64,000 nt of DNA from UBA4615 sp964399635. GTDB lineage: Bacteria; Pseudomonadota; Gammaproteobacteria; Burkholderiales; Burkholderiaceae_E. Below, in pieces: positions 1 to 7,818 of this stretch. The notes under the pieces were generated by a model. That model did no database searches and was not told the DNA's origin. It saw only the letters and a program-made list of their open reading frames with translations. The stretch lies in assembly GCA_964399635.1 (NCBI GenBank), contig CAYNRU010000018.1:97534-161533 (forward strand). The letters are read 5' to 3'. The first letter of the stretch is position 1. Each line of letters starts with the position of its first letter. The translations under genes were made by a program, and so were the position numbers.

Positions 1-1
1 C

Positions 2-1057
2 ACGGATCCCGCGAGCTTCGCCGAGCGCGCGCGCGCGCTGGGTTTTCCGCTGCTGATCAAGGGCGCCGCGGGCGGCGGTGGCAAGGGCATGCAGATCGTG
101 CGCGACCCCTCGACGCTCGCCGACGCGATCGCCGGCGCACGGGCCGAGAGCCAGCGCTACTTCGGAGACGGCCGGCTGTTCGCGGAGCGCTTCGTCGAGC
201 GACCGCGGCACGTCGAGGTGCAGGTGTTCGGCGACACGCACGGCAACGTGATCCACCTGGGCGAGCGCGAATGCTCGATCCAGCGGCGCTTCCAGAAGCT
301 GGTCGAGGAGTCGCCCGCGCCGGCGCTCGACCCGGCGCTGCGCAGCCGCCTGTGCGAGGCCGCGGTGCGGCTCGCATCGGCAGCCGGCTACGTGAACGCG
401 GGCACCGTCGAGTGCATCGTCGCGCCCGACGGCGCCTTCTACTTCCTCGAGATGAACACGCGGCTGCAGGTCGAGCATCCGGTGACCGAGATGGTCACCG
501 GCCTGGACCTGGTCGAGTGGCAGCTGCGCGTGGCCGAGGGCGAGCGCCTGCCGCTCGCGCAGTCGGAGGTCCGCCATTCGGGCCACGCGATCGAGTGCCG
601 GCTGCTCGCCGAGGACGCCGACGCGGGCTTCGTGCCTGACACCGGGCGCGTGCTGAAGCTGCAGGTGCCGCAAGGCCCCGGGCTGCGCTTCGAGGCGGGC
701 GTCACCGAGGGCGCGCCGGTCACCGTCGCCTTCGACTCCCTGCTGGGCAAGCTGGTCGCGCACGGCGCGAGCCGCGAGCTTGCGATCTCCCGGATGCGCG
801 AGGCGCTGGCCGACACGGTGATGCTCGGCGTGACCATCAACCACCACTTCCTGTCCCGGGTGATCGGCCACCCCGCCTTCGGGCGCGGCGAGACCGACAC
901 CGGCTTCCTCGAGCGGCACGCCGCTGCGCTCGCGGCCCCCCTGCCGACCGACGACGAACGGCGCGCGCTGCTCGCCGCCGCCGCGGCGGTCTTCCCCGAC
1001 TCAGCCCGCGACGCGATCCCAGAGCCCTACGCGTCGATGGGCGAGTGGCGCAACTGA
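2..1057 (+). CDS. Acyl-CoA carboxylase, biotin carboxylase subunit (5' part missing)
   Basis: Partial gene; the reading frame is open to the left window edge, so the N-terminal part is outside. This is the ATP-grasp biotin carboxylase subunit that carboxylates biotin with bicarbonate and ATP. Visible landmarks are the glycine-rich ATP loop (GGGGKGM, about bases 71-91), the motif CSIQRRFQKLVEE and the biotin-carboxylase signature EMNTRLQVEHPVTE. The protein stops after the C-terminal biotin carboxylase domain and has no biotin-attachment domain; that lies in the next ORF in another frame. In methylcrotonyl- or geranyl-CoA carboxylases the alpha chain usually carries both, so this is either a genuine two-chain alpha subunit or a split gene. 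Context (carboxyltransferase, acyl-CoA dehydrogenase) suggests breakdown of leucine, isoprenoid or another branched acyl-CoA; the substrate is inferred. Confidence 0.9.
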   Translation, partial: TDPASFAERARALGFPLLIKGAAGGGGKGMQIVRDPSTLADAIAGARAESQRYFGDGRLFAERFVERPRHVEVQVFGDTHGNVIHLGERECSIQRRFQKLVEESPAPALDPALRSRLCEAAVRLASAAGYVNAGTVECIVAPDGAFYFLEMNTRLQVEHPVTEMVTGLDLVEWQLRVAEGERLPLAQSEVRHSGHAIECRLLAEDADAGFVPDTGRVLKLQVPQGPGLRFEAGVTEGAPVTVAFDSLLGKLVAHGASRELAISRMREALADTVMLGVTINHHFLSRVIGHPAFGRGETDTGFLERHAAALAAPLPTDDERRALLAAAAAVFPDSARDAIPEPYASMGEWRN

Positions 1058-1071
1058 GGCGCGGCGAACGC

Positions 1072-1581
1072 ATGAAGCACCTGAGCATCGATCGATCGGT
1101 CCCGGCGGGCGAGCGCCCGCCCGTCCATCGCGTCAGCGCCACGCCCGCCGCAGCGCGGGTGGACGGCGTGGCGGTCGACCTGCGCCGCGTCGGCCCCGGC
1201 GAGTTCTCGGCGCTGGTAGACGGGCGCATGGAGCGGCTGCACGTCGTGCAGGACGGCGACACCGTGCACGTGCAGCTGCGCGGGCGCGCCTGGCGCGTCG
1301 AGCGCATCGACCCGACGCTTGCCAGCGGCCCCGCGTCCGAGGCGCAGGGCCGCTCGCTCGCGCCGATGCCTGGCGTCGTGACCGCGGTGCTCGCCCGCGC
1401 CGGGCAGCGGGTGTCGCGCGGCGACCCGCTGCTGGTGATCGAGAGCATGAAGCTGCAGACGACCATCGTCGCCGCGATCGACGGCGAGCTGCTCGAGCTG
1501 GCGAGCGAGGTGGGCGCGAGCTTCGAGCGCGGCGCGCTGCTCGCGCACGTGCACCCCCACGCCGAGGGAGCGCCGCGATGA
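1072..1581 (+). CDS. Biotin carboxyl carrier subunit of acyl-CoA carboxylase
   Basis: A 169-residue protein whose C-terminal 75 residues form a biotinyl domain with attachment motif ESMKLQ (Lys127; the usual motif is E-A/S-MKM). The N-terminal part resembles the BT linker domain that joins biotin carboxylase and carrier in 3-methylcrotonyl-CoA carboxylase alpha chains. I chose the ATG at 1072; a GTG at 1045 in the same frame would overlap the biotin carboxylase gene by 13 bases. The stop overlaps the carboxyltransferase start (ATGA at 1578-1581), so the chains are translationally coupled. Replacement of the second Met of the motif by Leu-Gln is unusual but the lysine is intact. Identity as a biotin carrier is firm; that it serves the flanking subunits is inferred from position. 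Confidence 0.88.
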   Translation: MKHLSIDRSVPAGERPPVHRVSATPAAARVDGVAVDLRRVGPGEFSALVDGRMERLHVVQDGDTVHVQLRGRAWRVERIDPTLASGPASEAQGRSLAPMPGVVTAVLARAGQRVSRGDPLLVIESMKLQTTIVAAIDGELLELASEVGASFERGALLAHVHPHAEGAPR

Positions 1582-3185
1582 GCCGCATCGTCAGCCGCAT
1601 CGACACCGCATCGGCGGCCTTCCAGCGCAACCGCCTCGAGATGACGCAGCGCGTCGAGGCGCTGCACGCCGCGCTGCACCGCGCCCGATACGAGCGGCCG
1701 CAGCGCGACATCGACCGACTGCGCCGCCAGCACAAGCTCACCGTGCGCGAGCGGCTCGACCTGCTGCTCGATCCCGGCACCCCCTTCCTCGAGCTCAGCG
1801 CGCTCGCCGCCAACCGCGCCTACGAGGGCGAAGTGCACGGCGCGGGCCAGGTCAGCGGCATCGGCATCGTGGGGGGGCGCGAGGTGGTGATCCACGCCGA
1901 CGATCCGAGCATCAAGGGCGGCGCGTGGTATCCGCTGTCGGTCAAGAAGATCGTGCGCACGCTCGACATCGCGCTCGAGAACCGCCTGCCGGTCATCCAC
2001 CTGTGCGACAGCGCCGGCGGCTTCCTGCCGCTGCAGTCCGGCCTGTTCCCCGACAAGTACGCGGGCGGGCGCATCTTCCGCAACCAGTGCGAGCTGTCCA
2101 AGATGGGCGTGCCGCAGGTGGCGATCGTGCTGGGCCACTGCACGGCGGGCGGCGCCTACGTGCCCGCGCTCAGCGACTACAGCGTGATCGTGCGCGGCAA
2201 CGGCGGCGTGTTCCTGGGCGGCCCGCCGCTGGTCAAGGCCGCCACCGGCGAGGTGGTGACCGCCGAGGCGCTGGGCGGCGCCGACATGCACACCAGCGTG
2301 TCCGGCACCTGCGACTACCCGGCCGACGACGAGCCGCAGGCGATCGCGATCGCGCGTGACATCCTCGCGCACACCACGCCCCCCGCGCGCCGCGCCGCCG
2401 ACCGGATCGACGCCGAGGCGCCGGCCTACGACCCCGCCGAGCTCTACGGCATCGTGCCCTGCGACGGCAAGGTCGCCTTCGACATGCGCGAGGTGATCGC
2501 GCGCATCGTCGACGGCAGCCGCTTCCACGAGTACCAGCCCGCCTACGGCCCGACCATCGTCTGCGGCTACGCGCGCATCTGGGGCATGAAGGTGGGCATC
2601 CTCGCCAACAACGGCGTGCTGCTCAACGACAGCTCGCTGAAGGCCGCACACTTCATGCGCCTGTGCGACCGCGACGGCACGCCGCTGGTGTTCCTGCAGA
2701 ACATCACCGGCTACATGGTGGGGCGCGAGTACGAGGAACGCGGCATCACCAAGGACGGCGCCAAGATGATCATGACCCAGGTGGGCGTGAGCGTGCCCAA
2801 GTTCACGGTGGTGGTCGGCGGCTCGTTCGGCGCGGGCAACTACGGCATGTGCGGGCGCGCCTTCGACGGGCGCTTCCTGTGGATGTGGCCGCAGGCGCAG
2901 ATCGCGGTGATGGGCGCCGAGCAGGCGGCCAACACGCTGGCCGAGGTCAAGATGCGCCAGCTGCAGCGCGACGGCCGGGTGCTGTCAGACGCGGACGTCG
3001 CCGCGATCCGCGACCCGGTGCTCGCCAGCTTCCGCGCCGAGAGCGACGCCTACCACTCCACGTCGGAGCTGTGGGACGACGGTATCCTCGACCCGGTCGA
3101 CACCCGCAACGCGCTGGGCATGGGCCTGGCCGCCTCCCTGAACGCGCCGCTCGGCCAGCCCGGCTACGGCGTGCTCAGGCTCTGA
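1578..3185 (+). CDS. Acyl-CoA carboxylase carboxyltransferase (beta) subunit
   Basis: A 535-residue carboxyltransferase, the usual length for the beta subunit of methylcrotonyl-, geranyl- or propionyl-type acyl-CoA carboxylases. It transfers the carboxyl group from carboxybiotin to an acyl-CoA. The N-terminal crotonase-like half has the acyl-CoA site around DSAGGFLPLQ and GHCTAGGAYVPALS (oxyanion-type glycines), and the C-terminal half has the biotin site around FLQNITGYMVG and GGSFGAGNYGMCGRAF. FLQNITGYMVG and GNYGMCGRA are typical of MCC/geranyl-CoA carboxylase beta chains rather than propionyl-CoA carboxylase. The gene overlaps the carrier gene by four bases and is followed 55 bases on by an acyl-CoA dehydrogenase with its own AGGAGA site. 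Methylcrotonyl versus another branched enoyl-CoA cannot be decided here. Confidence 0.92.
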   Translation: MSRIVSRIDTASAAFQRNRLEMTQRVEALHAALHRARYERPQRDIDRLRRQHKLTVRERLDLLLDPGTPFLELSALAANRAYEGEVHGAGQVSGIGIVGGREVVIHADDPSIKGGAWYPLSVKKIVRTLDIALENRLPVIHLCDSAGGFLPLQSGLFPDKYAGGRIFRNQCELSKMGVPQVAIVLGHCTAGGAYVPALSDYSVIVRGNGGVFLGGPPLVKAATGEVVTAEALGGADMHTSVSGTCDYPADDEPQAIAIARDILAHTTPPARRAADRIDAEAPAYDPAELYGIVPCDGKVAFDMREVIARIVDGSRFHEYQPAYGPTIVCGYARIWGMKVGILANNGVLLNDSSLKAAHFMRLCDRDGTPLVFLQNITGYMVGREYEERGITKDGAKMIMTQVGVSVPKFTVVVGGSFGAGNYGMCGRAFDGRFLWMWPQAQIAVMGAEQAANTLAEVKMRQLQRDGRVLSDADVAAIRDPVLASFRAESDAYHSTSELWDDGILDPVDTRNALGMGLAASLNAPLGQPGYGVLRL

Positions 3186-3240
3186 AACCCCCATCATCCA
3201 CGCCAGGGCGACGACACGGCGCCCACCAGGAGACGAACAC

Positions 3241-4440
3241 ATGGACGCGACCACAGCCACCTCGGTGAACCAGCGCTTCACCGGCCTGTCGGACGACGAG
3301 GTGCAGGTGCTGGACCAGGCCGACCGCTTCGCTCGGGCCGAGCTGTACCCGCTCTCCAAGCGGATGGACGACGAGGAGTGGTGGCCGCCCGAGGCCTTCC
3401 CCAAGATCGGCGCGAACGGCTACTTCGGCATCCCCCTGCCGCAGGAGTACGGCGGCGCGGGTATGGACATGTTCACCAGCGGGCTGGTGACGCAGGCCTT
3501 CGCGCGCTGGAACCACGCGCTCGCGCTGAGCTGGGTCGCGCACGAGAACCTGTGCCTGCTCAACCTCTACCGCAACGCCGACGAGGCGCAGCGCAAGCGT
3601 TACCTGCCGGGCCTGTGCGACGGGACGCTGATCGGCGCGCTCGGGCTGACCGAGCCCGGCGCCGGGTCGGATGCGCTCGGCTCGATGCGCACCACGGCCC
3701 AGCTGCGCGGCGATCACTACGTGCTCAACGGCACCAAGATCTACATCACCAACGGTCCGGTGGCCGACGTGCTGCTGGTCTATGCCAAGACCGAGCCCGA
3801 GCGCGGCGCGCAGGGCATCTCGGCCTTCATCGTCGAGAAGGACTTCCCGGGCTTCCGGGTGGCGCAGAAGCTCGTGAAGATGGGCTTTCGCGGCAGCCAG
3901 ACCGGGGAGCTGGTGTTCGAGGACTGCAAGGTGCCGCTGCGCAACCGGGTCGGCGACGAGAACCGTGGCGTGCGCATCGTGATGAGCGGGCTGGACCTCG
4001 AGCGCGCGATGGTCTCGCCGGTGTGCCTGGGCATCGCCGAGCGGGCGCTCGAGCTCTCGATCGAGTACGCGCGCACCCGCAAGCAGTTCGGCCGCCCGAT
4101 CGCCGACTTCCAGATGATCCGCAGCAAGATCGCCGACATGTACGTATGGGTCGAGTCGATGCGGCTCTTCACCTACCAGGCGCTGCGCGCGGCCAACGAG
4201 CTGGAGATCGGCGGCGGCGGGCGCGGCGAGATCCACAAGATCACGGCCGCCTCGGTGATGTTCGCGGCCGACACGATGAACCGCGTGCTCAACGAGGCGG
4301 TGCAGATCCACGGCGGCTCGGGCTACATCTGGGAGTCCGAGGTCAACCGGCTCTACCGGTCGATCAAGCTGCTCGAGATCGGCGCGGGCACGACCGAGGT
4401 CCGCAAGATCATCATCAGCGACGAGCTGCTGCGGGGCTGA
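3241..4440 (+). CDS. Acyl-CoA dehydrogenase, isovaleryl-CoA dehydrogenase-like
   Basis: A 399-residue FAD acyl-CoA dehydrogenase introducing an alpha,beta double bond into an acyl-CoA and passing electrons to electron-transfer flavoprotein. The FAD signature LTEPGAGSDALG, the helix segment RKQFGRPIADFQMI and the C-terminal QIHGGSGYIWE are visible. The C-terminal loop reads IGAGTTE, with Ala where medium-chain enzymes have the catalytic Glu, while a Glu stands in the LDLERAM segment. That arrangement is known for isovaleryl-CoA and long-chain dehydrogenases, so a branched substrate is plausible. A good ribosome site (AGGAGA) precedes the ATG. It is the last gene of the carboxylase operon and would supply the enoyl-CoA substrate of the carboxylase. 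Confidence 0.9.
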   Translation: MDATTATSVNQRFTGLSDDEVQVLDQADRFARAELYPLSKRMDDEEWWPPEAFPKIGANGYFGIPLPQEYGGAGMDMFTSGLVTQAFARWNHALALSWVAHENLCLLNLYRNADEAQRKRYLPGLCDGTLIGALGLTEPGAGSDALGSMRTTAQLRGDHYVLNGTKIYITNGPVADVLLVYAKTEPERGAQGISAFIVEKDFPGFRVAQKLVKMGFRGSQTGELVFEDCKVPLRNRVGDENRGVRIVMSGLDLERAMVSPVCLGIAERALELSIEYARTRKQFGRPIADFQMIRSKIADMYVWVESMRLFTYQALRAANELEIGGGGRGEIHKITAASVMFAADTMNRVLNEAVQIHGGSGYIWESEVNRLYRSIKLLEIGAGTTEVRKIIISDELLRG

Positions 4441-4450
4441 CGGGCGAGGC

Positions 4451-4469
4451 GCGCCCGCCTTGCGGGCGC
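4451..4469. terminator. GC hairpin between convergent genes
   Basis: Perfect 8-bp inverted repeat GCGCCCGC-CTT-GCGGGCGC just after the acyl-CoA dehydrogenase stop and 17 bases before the stop of the convergent ferredoxin gene. No T-run follows on either strand, so it is a candidate bidirectional terminator or transcript-end stabiliser rather than a textbook intrinsic terminator. Confidence 0.5.
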
Positions 4470-4485
4470 CGCGCTCGAGCCGGCA

Positions 4486-4809
4486 TCAGTACTGCGTCGC
4501 CGGCAGGTCGACGGTCATGCCGTCGAGCGCATCGGTCAGCACGATCTGGCAGCTCAGCCGGCTGTCCGGCGAGCGCGGCACCGCCGTGAACTCGAGCATC
4601 GCATCCTCGTCGGGCTCGCGCGCTGGCAGCAGCGCCGCATGCGGCGCGCGCACGCGCACGTGGCAGGTGGCGCAGGTGAGCGAGCCGCCGCAATCGGCGG
4701 CGATGCCCTGCACGTCCGCCGACAACGCGGCCCGCATCAGGGACTGGCCGGTGCGCAGCGGCACGCGGGTCTCGACGCCGGCGGCGTCGACGAAACGGAC
4801 TGTGATCAT
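4486..4809 (-). CDS. 2Fe-2S ferredoxin, adrenodoxin/putidaredoxin type
   Basis: A 107-residue ferredoxin with cysteine ligands C40-x5-C46-x2-C49 and C87, the spacing of adrenodoxin/putidaredoxin-type ferredoxins that donate single electrons to oxygenases. It is the last gene of a three-gene operon after a Rieske oxygenase and a glutamine-synthetase-like ligase. Its ATG shares one base with the ligase stop (at 4809), which fixes the start. The obvious partner is the Rieske oxygenase at 6284-7696. No ferredoxin reductase is encoded nearby, so reducing power must come from a reductase elsewhere. Confidence 0.9.
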   Translation of the reverse strand: MITVRFVDAAGVETRVPLRTGQSLMRAALSADVQGIAADCGGSLTCATCHVRVRAPHAALLPAREPDEDAMLEFTAVPRSPDSRLSCQIVLTDALDGMTVDLPATQY

Positions 4810-6287
4810 CAGATCCTGCTGAAGTATTCGCGGCGCTCGAAGTCGCGCTTGTCCTGGGCCTGCTCCCACCGGGTGAGCTCGCTGCGCTTGACGCGCTCGA
4901 ACCAGTCCACGAAGGGCGCCCCGAAGCCGCGGGTCATCGCGTCGTCGGCACGCAGCGCGTCGAGCGCGTCGCCGAGCGTGGTCGGCAGCCGCTCGCCGCC
5001 GGCGCCGTAGGGGTCGTCGGTCGCGGGCGGCGGCTCCAGGGCGCGCTCCAGGCCGTCGAGACCCGCGTGCACCTGCGAGGCGAGGTACAGGTAGGGATTG
5101 GCAGCGGGCTCGCCGACGCGGTTCTCGATGCGGGTGGCCGGGTCGCCGCAGCCGCCCACGACGCGCAGCATGGCGCCGCGGTTGTCGCGGCCCCATAGCA
5201 CCGACTGCGGCGCGAGCGCGTTGGGCCGGAAGCGCCCGAAGCCGTTGACCGTGGGCGTGCCGAGTACCGCCATCCCGCGCGCATGCGCGAGCAGGCCGGC
5301 GAGCCAGTGGGCGCCGGCGTCCGACAGCACCCGGCGCGCGTCCGACGGTCCGCAGCCCGGCGCGGGTGCCGCGCGCTCGAAGGCGTTCGCGCCACCGCGC
5401 GCGGCCACCAGCGACTGGTGCAGGTGCCAGCCGCTCGACATGATGTTGGGGAACGGCGGACGGCACATGAAGGTGGCGTGATAGCCGGCACGCTGCAGCG
5501 CCTGGCGCACCGCGCTGCGGAACAGCACCATCGCGTCGGCCGCGGCGAGCGCGTCGGTGGCGTCGAACACCGCCTCGACCTGGCTCGGTCCGAGCTCGAT
5601 CTCGAGCGAGGCCAGGGGCAGCCCGAGCGCCTGCGCCGTCTGCTGCACGATGCGCAGCGGCGTGTCGGCCATGTCGGCCCAGGCCTCACCCAGCAGGCTG
5701 TAGCCGGGATGGATCATCGAGACCTCGGGCGGCAGGCCGGGCCACGCGGCGAGCTCGGGGTCGCGACGCGGGCGCTCGTCCTCGATGCGGTAGACATGGA
5801 ACTCGACCTCCAGCCCGCACTTCAGCCCGTAGCCGGCGCGCGCCAGCCGTGCGAGCGCGTCCTGCAGCAGGCGGCGCGTGTCGAGCGCGACCGGCGTGCC
5901 GTCCTGGAACCAGGGCTGCGCGCGGACCCAGCCCGTGCCGGGCGCCCAGGGCAGCGCCTGCAGGCTGTCGGGGTCGGCCAGCAGCAGCAGGTTGCCCGCT
6001 CCCGCGAAGCCGGGCAGCGCGCCCGCGCCGCCGCGATCGAACACCGGGAACGCGGTGCGGTCGGACGTGTCCTTGAGCATCAGCGTCCCGACCATGCCGA
6101 CGCCGTCGTCCATCGCGCGCAGCGCCGCGGCCGCGGTGAGGGTCTTGCAGTGCGTCACGCCGTGCAGGTCGCACCAGGCCACGCGCACCAGCTCCAGCCG
6201 GCCCGCCGACAGCCGCTCGGCGAAGCGCGCGATCGCGGCCTCGCGCGCGGCGTCGTGCAGGCCGCAGCGCTCCGAGAAGCGGGTCAT
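4809..6287 (-). CDS. Glutamine synthetase-like ligase (gamma-glutamylamide synthetase type)
   Basis: A 492-residue member of the glutamine synthetase fold. Visible family elements are the metal-site Glu pair in LEVEFHVY, the ATP-site region LEIELGPSQVEAVF, the motif GWHLHQS and the substrate/phosphate-site arginines in WGRDNRGAMLR and ATRIENRV. Such ligases outside nitrogen assimilation join glutamate to amines: PuuA acts on putrescine, IpuC on isopropylamine, and the aniline-pathway enzyme makes gamma-glutamylanilide. Here it is cotranscribed between a Rieske oxygenase (start overlaps that stop by four bases) and a ferredoxin, which resembles the logic of aniline oxidation, where the amine is first glutamylated and then oxygenated. 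The amine substrate is not deducible. It is unlikely to be the housekeeping GlnA given context and sequence. Confidence 0.82.
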   Translation of the reverse strand: MTRFSERCGLHDAAREAAIARFAERLSAGRLELVRVAWCDLHGVTHCKTLTAAAALRAMDDGVGMVGTLMLKDTSDRTAFPVFDRGGAGALPGFAGAGNLLLLADPDSLQALPWAPGTGWVRAQPWFQDGTPVALDTRRLLQDALARLARAGYGLKCGLEVEFHVYRIEDERPRRDPELAAWPGLPPEVSMIHPGYSLLGEAWADMADTPLRIVQQTAQALGLPLASLEIELGPSQVEAVFDATDALAAADAMVLFRSAVRQALQRAGYHATFMCRPPFPNIMSSGWHLHQSLVAARGGANAFERAAPAPGCGPSDARRVLSDAGAHWLAGLLAHARGMAVLGTPTVNGFGRFRPNALAPQSVLWGRDNRGAMLRVVGGCGDPATRIENRVGEPAANPYLYLASQVHAGLDGLERALEPPPATDDPYGAGGERLPTTLGDALDALRADDAMTRGFGAPFVDWFERVKRSELTRWEQAQDKRDFERREYFSRI

Positions 6288-7696
6288 GCGACGGCCGGTC
6301 CCGCGGCGGCGCGCGGGGCGGCGGCGCCGCTCGCCACCACGGCCTCGCGACGCCACGGCGCGCCGTCGCGCACCGCCGCGACCGTGTCGCGCCACCACGT
6401 CGGCCAGCCGTCGGCCGGGGCGATGCCGTCGACCGTCACCGGTCCGAGCATCGATGCGGCCAGCGACGGGTCCGCGATGCCCGGCGCGGTGCCGCCCGCC
6501 TGCACGGTCTCGATCGCCTTCACCAGCATCCGCCGGTTCGCGAGGATGACCTTGTCGGTGGTGCCCAGGTGCTCGCGGGTGCGGTCCTGGATCGCGCCCA
6601 TGCTCTCGACGGCCCACTGGTCGTGCACATTGATGTCGTCCTCGCCCATCCCCAGGAAGGTCCGCGTGCGCTGCTCCTCGGGGTCGAAGCCCCAGCCGTC
6701 GTGGCGTCCGCGGATCGGGACGTAGTCGGGCAGCGTCACGTGGCGCAGCCGCTGGCGGCGCATCTCGTCGCGGTCGAGCGGCCCCTCGAAGCTGGTGAAG
6801 AACGCGTACCAGTAGGTCCGGGTGTCGTCGACCGGCACGTGCACCTGCGTGATGGTGATCGACTCGGACAGCGGGATCACGAAGGTGTGCGGGAACACGG
6901 CCTGGGTGATGCGCACATGCGTCAGGCGCTCGGTCATCGGGCGGCGCGTGGTGAGCTGCAGCCCCCAGGGCATCGGATCGAAGCCGATCTCGGGCCGCAC
7001 GAACTCGCGCATGATCCGCGTCATCGGCCAGCGCTCGCCGTCGATGCTGCCCGCGCTCGCGCCGCGGAACTGCCGGCCGTAGGTCTCGTCCGGCGGCCCG
7101 TCGTCGAAGAAGCGGTGCAGGAAGGACGGGTGCGCGGGGTCGATCCCCACCTCGAAGGCCTGCAGCCAGTTGGCGTGCCACAGGCCCTTGAACGCGAAGC
7201 TGTGGCTGGCCGGCGCGACGAAGCAGTCGAACTCCGGGAAGGGCGGGGGCACGCTCCCCTCGGCGCCGAGCCATGCGAACACGACGCCCGCGCGCACGAC
7301 GACCGGATAGCTGCGCTGGCGCACGCGCTCGCACAGCCGGCTGCCCGCGGGCTCGGCCGGGGTGTCGAGGCAGGCGCCGTCGGCGCCGAACTTCCAGCCG
7401 TGGAAGGGGCAGCGCAGGCCGTCGGCCTCCAGTCGCCCGAAGGCGAGGTCGGCGCCGCGATGCGGGCAGCCACGGTCGAGCAGCCCGTAGCCGCCGCCGG
7501 CGTCGCGGAACAGCACCAGGTCCTCGCCCAGCACGCGCACCGGCTTCAGGGCGCGCGCGGCCATGCGCGGGTCGAGCGCGGGGTCGAACTCGTCGCACAG
7601 CGCGACCGGCTGCCAGTAGGCCCGCATCAGCGCGCCGCAGGGCGTGCCGGGCCCGATCCGCGTGACGAGCTGGTTCTGTTCGGCTCTCATGGCCAT
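6284..7696 (-). CDS. Rieske non-heme iron oxygenase, phthalate-dioxygenase family alpha subunit
   Basis: A 470-residue Rieske oxygenase. The Rieske centre is C77-x-H79 (CPHRGADL) and C96-x2-H99 (CPFHGW). The catalytic iron site is the D-x2-H-x4-H segment GIDPAHPSFLH, downstream of a Trp/Asn-rich stretch. Length and the single-component-alpha layout match the phthalate 4,5-dioxygenase/O-demethylase branch, whose members hydroxylate rings or remove N- or O-alkyl groups. It heads the operon with the GS-like ligase and ferredoxin. The start chosen is an ATG (MAMRAEQ); the third residue is also Met, so the start could be two codons later. Substrate unknown; an aromatic amine or alkylamine is an inference from the ligase partner. 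Confidence 0.87.
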   Translation of the reverse strand: MAMRAEQNQLVTRIGPGTPCGALMRAYWQPVALCDEFDPALDPRMAARALKPVRVLGEDLVLFRDAGGGYGLLDRGCPHRGADLAFGRLEADGLRCPFHGWKFGADGACLDTPAEPAGSRLCERVRQRSYPVVVRAGVVFAWLGAEGSVPPPFPEFDCFVAPASHSFAFKGLWHANWLQAFEVGIDPAHPSFLHRFFDDGPPDETYGRQFRGASAGSIDGERWPMTRIMREFVRPEIGFDPMPWGLQLTTRRPMTERLTHVRITQAVFPHTFVIPLSESITITQVHVPVDDTRTYWYAFFTSFEGPLDRDEMRRQRLRHVTLPDYVPIRGRHDGWGFDPEEQRTRTFLGMGEDDINVHDQWAVESMGAIQDRTREHLGTTDKVILANRRMLVKAIETVQAGGTAPGIADPSLAASMLGPVTVDGIAPADGWPTWWRDTVAAVRDGAPWRREAVVASGAAAPRAAAGPAVA

Positions 7697-7818
7697 CGCC
7701 TCCGGATGCGTGGGGGACTGCGTGCCGGATCAGCATACCGCGCGGCCGGGGCGCGCCGCCACGGCCCCGCCCGCGAGCCGGGGCGCGGGCTGCCGCCGAT
7801 GCGCCGTGCGCCGTGCCC

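Noticed and set aside
837..2651. Long minus-strand ORF of 604 codons opposite the carboxylase genes
   Set aside because: Composition is that of a shadow frame (runs of Arg, Ala, His, Val-Glu repeats) and it is opposite well-supported carrier and carboxyltransferase genes. Very GC-rich DNA gives such open antisense frames throughout.
5283..6725. Plus-strand ORF of 480 codons opposite the GS-like gene
   Set aside because: Antisense shadow: no family motifs, Arg/Ala/Gln-rich, and the opposite strand encodes an intact glutamine-synthetase fold.
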